Shown here one piece after another: positions 20,512 to 28,985 of a stretch of 64,000 nucleotides of DNA (position 1 is its first letter; every line of letters begins with the position of its first letter). The position numbers and the translations under genes were made by a program. The notes beneath the pieces are model-generated. The model had not been told where the DNA came from, ran no database searches, and worked only from the letters and a program-made list of their open reading frames with translations. Source of the DNA: Janthinobacterium sp. BJB426 (lineage in GTDB: Bacteria > Pseudomonadota > Gammaproteobacteria > Burkholderiales > Burkholderiaceae_D); NCBI RefSeq assembly GCF_002735705.1, contig NZ_PDZL01000021.1, positions 1 through 64,000 on the forward strand, read 5' to 3'.

Positions 20512-20601
20512 ATCAAACATGACAGCCATCATGCTTCAACACATTAAATATGACGATCATCATGTTTAATGTGTTGAAGCATGACGAATATCATGTATGA
20601 T
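20512..20601. promoter_or_regulatory. Symmetric divergent SDR/TetR promoters with three operators
   Basis: Three 15-bp sites of the form ATGAC-N4-ATCATG start at 20519, 20550 and 20581, exactly 31 bp apart. The segments between them form an 18-bp perfect inverted repeat (ATGCTTCAACACATTAAA). The plus promoter for tetR is TTGAAG (20574-20579), a 16-bp spacer, then TATGAT (20596-20601), with the third site filling the spacer. The minus promoter for the SDR gene is TTGAAG (20539-20534), a 16-bp spacer, then TTTGAT (20517-20512), with the first site filling the spacer. Binding by the adjacent TetR protein is inferred. Confidence 0.85.
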
Positions 20602-20639
20602 GTCAACCATTATTTTTACATCGCGATCAGGAGCCTGCC

Positions 20640-21203
20640 ATGCGTTATCCCGCCGAAGAAACCGCCGAAAAGCACCAGCGCATCCTGACGCAAGCGGCGC
20701 GGCTGTTCCGTGAAAAGGGCTATGACGGCGTCAGCGTGGGACAGATCATGCAGGCGACGGGGCTGACCCACGGCCCCTTCTACAACCACTTCGCTTCGAA
20801 GGAAGCGCTGATGGCCGAAAGCACCCTGCATGGCTCGGAACATTCGCGCGTGGCACTCGATGCTGCAACGGCAAGCCCGGAAGCGATGCGCCAGTACGTG
20901 CGCGATTACGTGAGCACGGCCCACCGCGATGCGCCGGGCGATGGCTGTCTGCTGGCTGCACTGGCCGGCGACGCGCGCAAGCAGCCGGCCGTGCGCCCTG
21001 CCTTTACCGTCCACCTGAAAGCCATCATCGGCAAGCTGGCCACGCATTTCCCGTGGCGGAAAAAGCGCGACCCGCGGCAGGACGCCATCGTCATGCTGTC
21101 AGCCATGGTGGGCGCCGTGGCGCTGGCGCGCGCCGTCGACGACGCCGCGTTTTCCGATGAGATCCTGGCAGCGGTCAGCGCAACACTTGCGCCACCTGCC
21201 TGA
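20640..21203 (+). CDS. TetR-family transcriptional repressor
   Basis: The protein is 187 residues with the TetR helix-turn-helix in the first 50: RILTQAARLFREKGYDGVSV, then IMQATGLTHGPFYNHFASKE. The C-terminal ligand domain is of the AcrR/NemR-like type (TetR_C). The gene has a GGAG site and lies 165 bp from the divergent SDR start. The operator design predicts that it represses both genes and is released by the compound the SDR acts on. The last 29 bases overlap the end of the convergent NadR-like gene. Confidence 0.93.
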   Translation: MRYPAEETAEKHQRILTQAARLFREKGYDGVSVGQIMQATGLTHGPFYNHFASKEALMAESTLHGSEHSRVALDAATASPEAMRQYVRDYVSTAHRDAPGDGCLLAALAGDARKQPAVRPAFTVHLKAIIGKLATHFPWRKKRDPRQDAIVMLSAMVGAVALARAVDDAAFSDEILAAVSATLAPPA

Positions 21204-22203
21204 CCCTGTCGGCCACCGTGCCTGACACATCGATATAGGCAATCCCCCGCCGCGCCAGCTCGTCCCGGTACCACGCATGCTGGCGCGCGCGGAAATCCTC
21301 GTCGCGGCGCGTGCCATCCTGGATGAAGGGGAAGTCGGGGGCGCACAGCAGCACCAGGTCATAGCGGTGTTCGGCCAGCTGCGCCAGTTCCTGCTCGGCC
21401 TTGCCAAACATCTCGACGCAGTAGAAATACGTCGTCATGGGCGAGGTATCGCAAAACAGCCAGCGCCGCGCAGCCAATAGCGCCTGCGCTTCGCGGCGCA
21501 GCTGCTCCCGGCCGATCTTGAGCAGATCGTCATAAACCAAAATACCATCCTGGCTTTCCCACAGTTCGCGCCCATATTCAGCCACCCAGGCCGTCTCGAA
21601 ATGCGCCGCCAACGCGGCCGCCAGGGTCGTCTTGCCGCTCGATTCGCCACCAAGCACGCACACGCGCGTGACAAAATCGGCGCGCACGATGGGCGACAGA
21701 AAGGCGCCGTGCGCATGCGGGTCTTGCCGCGCCAGTGTGCCCGATACGGGCACCGCGGTTCTCGCCTGGTCCACGCTCACATGCGCCACCGTGCCCCGCG
21801 CATAATGCCGTTCCAGCACCTGTGCAAAGCCAGGGCCGTAATCCTCGCTGGTGAAGACGGCGTCGACGGGCAGTTCCAGCACCATCCAGCACAGCCAGCC
21901 CATAAAGTGGCGATGCAGCTCGCCATCGTCATCGTTGTGCGGCAACGCGCGCGCTGGCACGCCGCGTGCGGCGCACAGGGCGGCCAGGCGCGCATCGTCC
22001 AGCACGACGATGTGCGCCTGCGGAAATTGCGCGCGCAGCCAGCGCTCCCTGCGCGCCGGCTCGTAGCCCGAAAATTCAGGCTTGGTGTAGCTGACCACCA
22101 GCAGTTCTTCGCTGGCGTCTTGCGCACGGTTGATCAACAGTTCGTGGCCCTGGTGCAGCGGGCAAAATTTGCCGACCGCGAGGCCGCGCTTGTAAAGGTT
22201 CAT
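21175..22203 (-). CDS. NadR-like nucleotidyltransferase/kinase
   Basis: This 342-residue, two-domain protein resembles the enzymatic part of NadR, which makes NMN from nicotinamide riboside and then NAD. Residues 7-25 (GLAVGKFCPLHQGHELL) hold the HxGH nucleotidyltransferase motif at 17-20. The second domain starts with a P-loop, GGESSGKTT (184-192), followed by AEYGRELWE as in the ribosylnicotinamide kinase domain. The N-terminal DNA-binding domain of enterobacterial NadR is absent. The gene is last in a seven-gene operon, and its ATG overlaps the ligase stop (ATGA). In this setting it may supply or modify a nucleotide for the system rather than serve housekeeping NAD synthesis. Confidence 0.85.
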   Translation of the reverse strand: MNLYKRGLAVGKFCPLHQGHELLINRAQDASEELLVVSYTKPEFSGYEPARRERWLRAQFPQAHIVVLDDARLAALCAARGVPARALPHNDDDGELHRHFMGWLCWMVLELPVDAVFTSEDYGPGFAQVLERHYARGTVAHVSVDQARTAVPVSGTLARQDPHAHGAFLSPIVRADFVTRVCVLGGESSGKTTLAAALAAHFETAWVAEYGRELWESQDGILVYDDLLKIGREQLRREAQALLAARRWLFCDTSPMTTYFYCVEMFGKAEQELAQLAEHRYDLVLLCAPDFPFIQDGTRRDEDFRARQHAWYRDELARRGIAYIDVSGTVADRVRQVAQVLR

Positions 22204-23579
22204 GCTACTGCTTCCTGCAAATCCGAGGTGTATTGAATGATCTTGTCTTTCGCCAGCAAAGTCTCGACCGTGATGGTGCCGAAAAAAGGCGCGAGCAAGG
22301 TGCGCGCCTGGTCGGCCTGCGGCATGGCGCCCGGCGCCAGGCGCAGCGCGATGGCGCCATCGCCATGCTGGTGCACGCCGAACAGGGCGATGGCCAGCGG
22401 TTTCAGGGCGTGCGTGATGTCGATATTGTTGATCCACTCGCCCTTGACCGTCCTGTAGCGCAAGGGACTGCGCCCGGCCAGCCCCACCAGCACGGGACCG
22501 TGCGGGCCATGCGCCAGCGAAGCATAATCGCCCGTGCGGTAGCGCACGAGGGGCAGGCAGAAATTGAAGCCGCCCGTCACCGTGATTTCGCCGCGCGTGC
22601 CATCGGGCACGGGCTGGCCCGCACTATCGAGGATTTCCACGTACAGCCGGTGCTGCAGCAGCACGTGGCCACCCGCCCGTTCATCGTAGACGGCGACCGG
22701 TCCCACTTCATTGAGCGAATAGATGTCGAGCACGGGACAGCCGAAGCGCGCTTCCAGGCGCGCGCGCATGCCGGGCAACAGCATCATCGACACGGACATC
22801 AATGCAGCCGGCTTGTGCGCCATGGACAGAGTCAGCAGCTCGGCAAACGAGATGGGGTCGCCCGCGATCAGCTCCGGCGCCATGGCGTCCAGGTAGCGCG
22901 CGCGGTCCTCCGGGTCGCGCCAGTCATCCGGGTGCAGGTTGATCTTCGCCAAGCCAGATTCATTCATCGTCGGCGTGACGGAGACATAGGTGAAGCAGCG
23001 GCGCTGGTGCCCCAGCAGCATCACGCCCACCTGCCCCGCGCCATGGCGCAGAATCACGCCGAAGCGGTGCAGCGCGCGCTTGTGAAAGGCCAGGTAGCGG
23101 CCCGCCACCAGCGGGTGGGAAGCGATCAGCAGCGGATGGCCCGTGGTGCCCGTCGTCTGGAAATTGATCATGCGCGAAAGATCCGCATCATCGGGCACGA
23201 AGGCGGCGATGTCGTGCGCCAGCTCGGCGCGGCTGATGGGCGCCACGTCTGCAAGGCGGGAAGGCGGCGAACCGCAAGCGCGGTAATGCGGCACCGTGAC
23301 ATAGACTGTCCTGAGAAAATCCGCCAGCCAGGGCGGCGGCGCGGCATCGTTCCAAGCGACGACAGCCTGCATGACTTCCTGCTCGTAGGCGCGCAAGGCT
23401 TCCACCTCCGCAGCGAGAAGCTTGTTGCCGCTGCGGTTGCGGTAGACGGGCGCCGCGGGATGGCTGCGCAGTTTTTCCAGCATGCGCGCACCCGCTGGCG
23501 TCAGGGTGGGACAGTAGTCGTGGTCCGATTTCCAGGCGCCGCCCGGCAGATTGACATCAGGTTTGCCAGCGAGCGTCAT
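22200..23579 (-). CDS. Adenylate-forming ligase, PaaK/CapK-like
   Basis: This 459-residue protein resembles phenylacetate-CoA ligases and the CapK-like group, which activate carboxylates as acyl-adenylates. The phosphate-binding loop QTTGTTGHP is at residues 141-149. The aromatic-TE-type motif appears as YSLNEVGPV (287-295), and the hinge-region motif as RYRTGDYA (346-353). The N-terminal 100 residues are helical, as in PaaK relatives. No carrier-protein gene is adjacent. The gene overlaps both neighbours by ATGA. The substrate, and whether the acceptor is CoA, protein or nucleotide, are unknown. Confidence 0.8.
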   Translation of the reverse strand: MTLAGKPDVNLPGGAWKSDHDYCPTLTPAGARMLEKLRSHPAAPVYRNRSGNKLLAAEVEALRAYEQEVMQAVVAWNDAAPPPWLADFLRTVYVTVPHYRACGSPPSRLADVAPISRAELAHDIAAFVPDDADLSRMINFQTTGTTGHPLLIASHPLVAGRYLAFHKRALHRFGVILRHGAGQVGVMLLGHQRRCFTYVSVTPTMNESGLAKINLHPDDWRDPEDRARYLDAMAPELIAGDPISFAELLTLSMAHKPAALMSVSMMLLPGMRARLEARFGCPVLDIYSLNEVGPVAVYDERAGGHVLLQHRLYVEILDSAGQPVPDGTRGEITVTGGFNFCLPLVRYRTGDYASLAHGPHGPVLVGLAGRSPLRYRTVKGEWINNIDITHALKPLAIALFGVHQHGDGAIALRLAPGAMPQADQARTLLAPFFGTITVETLLAKDKIIQYTSDLQEAVA

Positions 23580-24169
23580 TCGCGCGACCACTTGTCGGCC
23601 GATTCCTCGGCCGCCTTTTTCGCCAGCGCTTCGCGGATTTCCCGCGCGCGCTGCTCGGCCAGCCGGCTCGCCTCGAGCAGGCGACGGCGCTCCGTACCGC
23701 TAATGGCGGACAATCGATCCGTGGCCTGCGCCACGCTTTCGTCGCAAGGTCGAAAACCCAGGCGCGCCAGCACGATGCGCGCCAGTTCCTCGCGCCGCTC
23801 GGGATCCTGCGTGAACTGGTGGGCCGGCGTGGCAGCGGCCAGTTCACGCGCCGCCTCGCCCAGTAACTGCAACAAATCGTGCTGCGGCAACTGCTGGCCG
23901 GTGAACCAGTCGTCGGCCAGCAGCCAGCACAGGATCATGGCCAGCGCCAGCCGGTTGCGGTCCGCCTTCACTTGCGCGCCGATAAAACCCTGCAGTGACG
24001 CGGCCGGCGCGCGGGTGCCATGCAGCAGCAAAATGTCGTTGACCAGCGCAGCAACGGCCACGGCCTGCACATTGGCGACGCCGGCGATGCGGGGCTCGGC
24101 CAGGAATTCGACGGGCGTGTCGGCCAGGCGGTGGGTCAGGGTTTCGAGGTGGGGACCGTGAGTATGCAT
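23576..24169 (-). CDS. Unrecognised helical protein of the MoxR-VWA operon
   Basis: This is a 197-residue protein I do not recognise. It is predicted to be almost entirely alpha-helical. A hydrophobic helical stretch lies at about 70-90 (ALAMILCWLLADDWF). The last 50 residues are a charged helix rich in Arg, Glu and Ala that could form a coiled coil. There is no signal peptide or catalytic motif. Its ATG is one base after the VWA gene stop and its stop overlaps the ligase start, so it is a firm operon member. It may be an adaptor between the VWA protein and the ligase; that is a guess. Confidence 0.75.
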   Translation of the reverse strand: MHTHGPHLETLTHRLADTPVEFLAEPRIAGVANVQAVAVAALVNDILLLHGTRAPAASLQGFIGAQVKADRNRLALAMILCWLLADDWFTGQQLPQHDLLQLLGEAARELAAATPAHQFTQDPERREELARIVLARLGFRPCDESVAQATDRLSAISGTERRRLLEASRLAEQRAREIREALAKKAAEESADKWSRE

Positions 24170-24170
24170 A

Positions 24171-25940
24171 TCATTGTTGTATATAGTGGCGCCGGCTGAA
24201 CGCCCGCGCAAAGTCCAGCAAGTCCTCGTAGCGCTCGACGGCGTGGATATCCCAGCCCTGTTCGCGGCGCGCGCGCTTCAAATCGTCGTAGGTTTTCTGC
24301 AGCCACGTGTGGCTGGCAGCGCCCTCCCAGTCGCGCTCCAGGTTCAGCGCCATGGTGCCGCCCGCGCCGCCCTGCGCCAGCGCCTTGGCGGAAATATCCC
24401 AGCCGCTGTTACCCAATTCATCCTTGTCGAACATGGTGGTGATGCCATCGTCGGAAATCATCAAAATGTGCGCGGGCCGTTCGCGCCTGGCCGCATAGGT
24501 CTGCCGCAGGCGGTGGATCGGAAAACAGGTGCCACCGCCGAAAAATTCCGTCAGCACGCCGAGGATCATGTCTTCATCGCGCACGAAACCCGGCGTCTGC
24601 ATCACCTCGTTCTTGCCGCTCCACAGGGTCACCTGCACTTTCGCGCCGGCGCGCAGAGCCGACAAGGCGATGACGGCGCCAGCCAGTGTCAAAAACGAGG
24701 TGTGCGCCTGCGGGTTCGGCATGGAGCCGGAACTGTCCACGTACATGTCCAGGTCGACGGGCACGGCATCGATGGCGCGCGCCGGTTCGCGGCCGTACAC
24801 GCGGCGCACGGTGGTCACCCCGGGCACGGGGCGCGGCGACTGCATCACGGATTGCAGCCAGTCGATGTCTTCCAGCGGGTCGCCGATTTCCCATGGCTCC
24901 AGCCCTTCCATCTGCGGCTCCTGCGATTCGGGCGCGGGGCGGCTGGGAAACGCCACCAGGTGCGGCAAGGCCCGCTCGCGGTAGTAGCGGATGGCGATTT
25001 CATGGTCGCTCAGGTTCACGCCCGACGCCTTTAAGATATCGCCCAGCTCGAACGGTTCGCGCAGTTGCCCGCCGCCCGGCCTGGCGGGTGCCTCGGTCAC
25101 AGGTTCCTCGCCATCAAGGCCAGAGATGCGCTTGTCGTGCACGGGGTGGATGGCGCCGTCCGCCTCGTCATCCTCGATCTGCTGTGCGCCATACGTCTGG
25201 CAGCCACGGGCCGCATCGCGCGTGTCGAGCAGATAGCGGCTCGGGCTCAACGCATCCGTGTCTTCCACCAGATAGGGCAGCAGCAAGGTGGCGAAGCGGC
25301 CCGCCGCCAGCATCCAGTCGTTCGCGTAGACGCGGATCAGGCGCGCGCCCAGCCAGGCGTCCGTGTCCAGCCGTTCGTCGGCCTGGCCGCCTCCCAATTC
25401 GCCCTTTTCCAGCTGCCACAGGTTTTCATAGATACGCATGTACAGGGTCCACACGCCGCCGCTGCCTTTGGCGTCAGCTTGCACCTCGCGTCCCTGCTGC
25501 AGCTTGCGGTAGATGTCGGCCATGCGCAGATTCGCCTGGCGCTGCAGGCGGTCGTTGATGAACAGGTCCGTGTACAGGTTGGCCACCATGGGCGCATGCT
25601 GCTCCAGCGTGGGCAAGGCGCGGCGCATGCGCGCCAGCAGGCGAAACTGGTCGCTGGCGCTGCCCGGCGCGAGGATGTGGTGGCCAATTTCATGGGCAAG
25701 CACTTCCAGCGCATAGTCTTGCAAGCCCAGCTCCGTCACGAGCGGCAAGTCCACCACCACGCTCTGGTCCAGCAAGCGGATCATGGCGAAGCTGCCGGAC
25801 AAGCCCTGCTTGCTGGCCTCGACGCGGCTGGCGCACAGGTTCGGGTCGCGCAAGCGCGTAAATTTGCTCCACACGGCCAGGGCCTCGGGCCAGGCGGCGC
25901 GCCAGTTGTCGATCAGCGCGGTGTCGGCGGACGTCTTCAT
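24171..25940 (-). CDS. Protein with HExxH motif and C-terminal VWA/MIDAS domain
   Basis: This is a 589-residue cytoplasmic protein. Residues 79-90 (EVLAHEIGHHIL) hold an HExxH motif typical of zinc metallopeptidases. The following ANLYTDLFINDRLQRQ block resembles the layout of the DUF2201 metallopeptidase-like family. A linker with acidic segments leads to a VWA domain with the MIDAS sequence DSSGS at 402-406 and ISDDG at 496-500. The pairing with a MoxR-type AAA+ gene in the same operon is a known theme, in which the ATPase remodels or loads metal-dependent partners. The start overlaps the previous stop (ATGA). Proteolytic activity is not proven by sequence. Confidence 0.85.
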   Translation of the reverse strand: MKTSADTALIDNWRAAWPEALAVWSKFTRLRDPNLCASRVEASKQGLSGSFAMIRLLDQSVVVDLPLVTELGLQDYALEVLAHEIGHHILAPGSASDQFRLLARMRRALPTLEQHAPMVANLYTDLFINDRLQRQANLRMADIYRKLQQGREVQADAKGSGGVWTLYMRIYENLWQLEKGELGGGQADERLDTDAWLGARLIRVYANDWMLAAGRFATLLLPYLVEDTDALSPSRYLLDTRDAARGCQTYGAQQIEDDEADGAIHPVHDKRISGLDGEEPVTEAPARPGGGQLREPFELGDILKASGVNLSDHEIAIRYYRERALPHLVAFPSRPAPESQEPQMEGLEPWEIGDPLEDIDWLQSVMQSPRPVPGVTTVRRVYGREPARAIDAVPVDLDMYVDSSGSMPNPQAHTSFLTLAGAVIALSALRAGAKVQVTLWSGKNEVMQTPGFVRDEDMILGVLTEFFGGGTCFPIHRLRQTYAARRERPAHILMISDDGITTMFDKDELGNSGWDISAKALAQGGAGGTMALNLERDWEGAASHTWLQKTYDDLKRARREQGWDIHAVERYEDLLDFARAFSRRHYIQQ

Positions 25941-26914
25941 GCGAGCGGCAGCAGGCGGATCGCGTGCGTCCACGGCGACGTGATGGCCAAGGTGTGCGCA
26001 TTCGCGGCAAGCGCGATGTCGCCGGCCGGCAGGTCGAGCGCGATGCTGCGCGCGCCGATATGCACGGTGGCCCCATCGAGCCGCACGGACGCTGGCGGGG
26101 CACTTGGCGCTTGCTCGAACTCCTGCGCCGTGGCGCTGTGCAGCACGGCGCCATAGGCGTCGGCCACCAGCAAGTAGTGGCGCTCGGCGCTGCGCACAGC
26201 AAAGCCGCAACCGTCCACCGTGGCGCGCACTTGCGGCGGCGTGCCGAAAGCGCCACCGAGGCCGCTGAAGCTGCCGAATTCCCTGCCCTCGGCATTGCCG
26301 CGCCATGGATTCGCCATGAGCTGCGCATGCACCTGCGGCCACTGCGCGCCCGGTTCGCCAAATGCGGCCAGCGCCAGCGCGGGCGGCAAGGTGTCGGCGG
26401 CGGCCAGCGCCCCCAGGCGGAAATGCGCGACGCCGGCGCGCCACGCCAGCACCTGGCCCACGGCGCGCAGCTGCGCCAGCGTGGCGATCTGCGGCGCCAG
26501 GGCGGCCAGCTCGCGCTGCCATTGCGCGGGACGCGCCCCCGCCACGGAGGCGATGTGGACGGCGGCGTTGCTGAGCATGCCCAGCACGGCGATGGGCGCC
26601 GTCGCCAGCAGCGTAGAAAGCTGCGGCGCCAGCTCGCGCCAGACGGTGTTCAGGAACGGGTTTTTCGCGGCAGGCCCGGCCAGGCCATGGCCCACCAGTT
26701 CCAGGGCCATGTCATAGGCGGCCAGGGTTACGCCGCCCACGCGCTCGGACGCGGCGGCTGCCACGGCCTGCACCAGCGGATCGACGCCGTCGTGCAAGAA
26801 GGCGCCAAATGCTGCCATGTCGAGCGAGGGAAAGCGCCGGCGCGCTTCCACAGCGCGCGCGTTGAACTGGGCACGGCCGCTGGCAAGTATCGATGCGAAG
26901 GCAGGAGAAATCAT
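25937..26914 (-). CDS. Unrecognised 325-residue protein of the MoxR-VWA operon
   Basis: I do not recognise this protein. The first 200 residues are Ala/Leu-rich helices without a signal peptide. A Gly-rich patch (FGSFSGLGGAFGTPPQV) follows. The last 120 residues look like a small all-beta domain with repeated V-x-A/L-D strands. No catalytic motif stands out. An AAGG site lies six bases before the ATG, nine bases after the preceding gene. The stop overlaps the VWA gene start. Its fixed place between the ATPase and VWA genes suggests a structural or substrate-recognition role. Confidence 0.75.
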   Translation of the reverse strand: MISPAFASILASGRAQFNARAVEARRRFPSLDMAAFGAFLHDGVDPLVQAVAAAASERVGGVTLAAYDMALELVGHGLAGPAAKNPFLNTVWRELAPQLSTLLATAPIAVLGMLSNAAVHIASVAGARPAQWQRELAALAPQIATLAQLRAVGQVLAWRAGVAHFRLGALAAADTLPPALALAAFGEPGAQWPQVHAQLMANPWRGNAEGREFGSFSGLGGAFGTPPQVRATVDGCGFAVRSAERHYLLVADAYGAVLHSATAQEFEQAPSAPPASVRLDGATVHIGARSIALDLPAGDIALAANAHTLAITSPWTHAIRLLPLA

Positions 26915-26923
26915 CGCAGCCTT

Positions 26924-27391
26924 TCAGTCGCTGTGCGAAAAGTGCAGCAGATAGCGTTCATCCCCCAGTTCGAACGCGATCTCGTCCCAGTGGATCGCGT
27001 ACCACATTGGTGGCATCATCGTCACGGCGTGCAGGGAAAAATCACCGGGCACCTCGTCGAGCGATGCCAGGAAGGCGGCCACCAGGTGCGCGCGGAAACG
27101 CCCGGCAGGCGCCGCCTGCATGTGGCGCGACGAGAAAAACCAGCGCTGGCACACCTGCTCCAGGTGCGCGCGCCCGCACGGCACCGCCGCGATGTGCCAC
27201 AGGGCTGCCGGCAAGTCGCGTGCGGGTACGATGACGTTCAAGGCATGATCTTCGACGCGCAAGCCCAGCGCCGTGGTCAAATCGGGCGCAGCGGGCAGGC
27301 GCTGCAACTCGTAGCTCGCGCACAGGTCGCTCGCTTCACTATTGAGTAGAGCCAGCGCTTCCAGGAAGCCTTGACAGCGAAGGACGCTCAT
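26924..27391 (-). CDS. Unrecognised small protein of the MoxR-VWA operon
   Basis: This is a 155-residue protein with no family I can name. It has a mixed alpha/beta pattern, with a central conserved-looking stretch (CQRWFFSSRHMQAAPAGRFR) and an acidic, aromatic C-terminus (WYAIHWDEIAFEL). There is no signal peptide or membrane helix. The ATG overlaps the stop codon of the AAA+ gene (ATGA), implying translational coupling and possibly a fixed ratio to the ATPase. Confidence 0.72.
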   Translation of the reverse strand: MSVLRCQGFLEALALLNSEASDLCASYELQRLPAAPDLTTALGLRVEDHALNVIVPARDLPAALWHIAAVPCGRAHLEQVCQRWFFSSRHMQAAPAGRFRAHLVAAFLASLDEVPGDFSLHAVTMMPPMWYAIHWDEIAFELGDERYLLHFSHSD

Positions 27392-28968
27392 TGCGAACGC
27401 AGCCAGCTGCGGTAATTCGTATAGCGCTGGTGCAGATACTTGAGTTTCAACAGGTCGTCGTACAGGGGACCATACAGCTTTCTCCCCTTGGTGCGTTCGC
27501 CGATCAGCTTTTCAATGCGGTTCAGGCGCGCCAGTGTCTCGCGCTCGCTGACGCCATCGAGGCCCAGGTCGAATTCGGCGGACAGCACGCCCACTGGATC
27601 ATCGCGATCCAGATCCAGGCGGTTGAATTCATCGTTCGACAAATCGAACAGGCGGCGCAGCCAGCCCAGCCTGTCGCTGCGGTAGGCGGCGTTTTCCGGC
27701 AGCGCGAAAAATGGCGCGTCCGGGTCCGGCTGCAGCTTGTTATGCAGGACAAACGGCAGCACCTGGCGCAAGTCTTCCAGCTCCACTTCGCCATTGCCGC
27801 GGAAATACGCCATGGCCTTGGCGTAGATCATCAGTGCCATCAGGGTGCGCACGGAAATGCCATTGAGAGTCTGGCAGCCCAGGTCCTTCAGGCGGTCGCG
27901 CCCATTGTCAGCCGCCTGCGCGGCGCCACGGTCGGCGCCGGCCAGGCGGGCCGTATCCTTGGTCATGTATTCGAACTGGCCGCCGGCCGTCTCGAACAGC
28001 TCGAACTGGCTGGCAAAGAATTCCAGACGGCGGCGCACGGCGTCCGGTATGGCCACCTGGCGGATGGATGCGCCGATCTGATCGACCTCGCTTTCCGTGA
28101 AGATGATATCGGGCGGCACCAACTCTTCGGGCCGCACGTTTTCTTCCACGCGCAGCAGCAGTTCATTCAAAAAGCGCGGGTTGAAAGCCAGCGCCTGCAC
28201 CGTCACATCGACCCGGTCGCGCAGCGCCTCGATCACCTGGTAGGTGCCGCCGCCGTGGTCATCGTTCGCCGTCAGATACCAGGCCGCTTCCGGGCATTCG
28301 TAAATGTGGTTCAGCACTTCCGCGTAATTGTCGCCCATGACGGTGAGCAGCGCGCTTTGCGTGCGCGTGGGGATGCGGTTGTATTCATCGACGATTTTCA
28401 CGCGCATGCCCAGCCAGGCGCGCCAGGCGATGCGGATATCGTCCATGCTTTGCGCGTTGACCAAATCGGCCGGCAGCGGATTGCCGAGCAAGTCGGCCAC
28501 CGTCATCTGCGGATGGCCGTGCTGCATGGCGCGCTTGACTTCCTTGACGGTGGAACCGGCCAGAACGCCCATCAGCAAGGCGCTGGCCGTCTTGCCCCTT
28601 CCCGGCCCGCCGACGAACAGGCATTTGCGGCGCGTGGCGAAGGTCAGCAGGGGTAGCAAAATAAAACTGGAATAGCTTTGCGCCGATGGCAAATTCAGGG
28701 TGCGCCGGCTGTCGCCCACGGAATATGTCTGCGATGGGCCGTCGTTGTACTCGATATCGTAATGGGGACTGATGATGGCGTGGTTGACGATCCAAAAATA
28801 GGCCTGGCGCAGCTTTTCATCGAAAGGCCGCGCTTGCGTCTCGCCTTCCGCTCCCAGCGCGATGGGCCCCTGGTACAAATCCGCCACGTCGAACTGCCGC
28901 GCGGCAGGCGCCGCCTTGGGCTTGGTAGGGGCTTGGGACAGGCGCTGGAACAAATTAAAAGCAGACAT
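27388..28968 (-). CDS. MoxR-like AAA+ ATPase
   Basis: This is a 526-residue AAA+ ATPase. Walker A GGPGRGKT is at 120-127, Walker B VKIVDEYNR at about 190-198, sensor 1 TAND at 233-236 and a candidate arginine finger in ALRDRVDV at 248-255. The IVDEYNRIPTRTQSALLTVM segment is typical of MoxR/RavA-type ATPases. These act as chaperones for VWA-domain partners, and one is encoded three genes downstream. An N-terminal extension of about 95 residues and a long C-terminal helical part exceed the MoxR minimum. I chose the ATG at 28968; an upstream in-frame ATG abuts a palindromic repeat. This is the first gene of the operon. Confidence 0.9.
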   Translation of the reverse strand: MSAFNLFQRLSQAPTKPKAAPAARQFDVADLYQGPIALGAEGETQARPFDEKLRQAYFWIVNHAIISPHYDIEYNDGPSQTYSVGDSRRTLNLPSAQSYSSFILLPLLTFATRRKCLFVGGPGRGKTASALLMGVLAGSTVKEVKRAMQHGHPQMTVADLLGNPLPADLVNAQSMDDIRIAWRAWLGMRVKIVDEYNRIPTRTQSALLTVMGDNYAEVLNHIYECPEAAWYLTANDDHGGGTYQVIEALRDRVDVTVQALAFNPRFLNELLLRVEENVRPEELVPPDIIFTESEVDQIGASIRQVAIPDAVRRRLEFFASQFELFETAGGQFEYMTKDTARLAGADRGAAQAADNGRDRLKDLGCQTLNGISVRTLMALMIYAKAMAYFRGNGEVELEDLRQVLPFVLHNKLQPDPDAPFFALPENAAYRSDRLGWLRRLFDLSNDEFNRLDLDRDDPVGVLSAEFDLGLDGVSERETLARLNRIEKLIGERTKGRKLYGPLYDDLLKLKYLHQRYTNYRSWLRSQ

Positions 28969-28985
28969 GATTGGCGAACGCATGT

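Noticed and set aside
22233-24161. A 642-residue open frame on the plus strand
   Set aside because: It lies opposite three minus-strand genes with clear domains and ATGA coupling. Its translation is His/Gln/Arg-rich, typical of GC-rich antisense frames.
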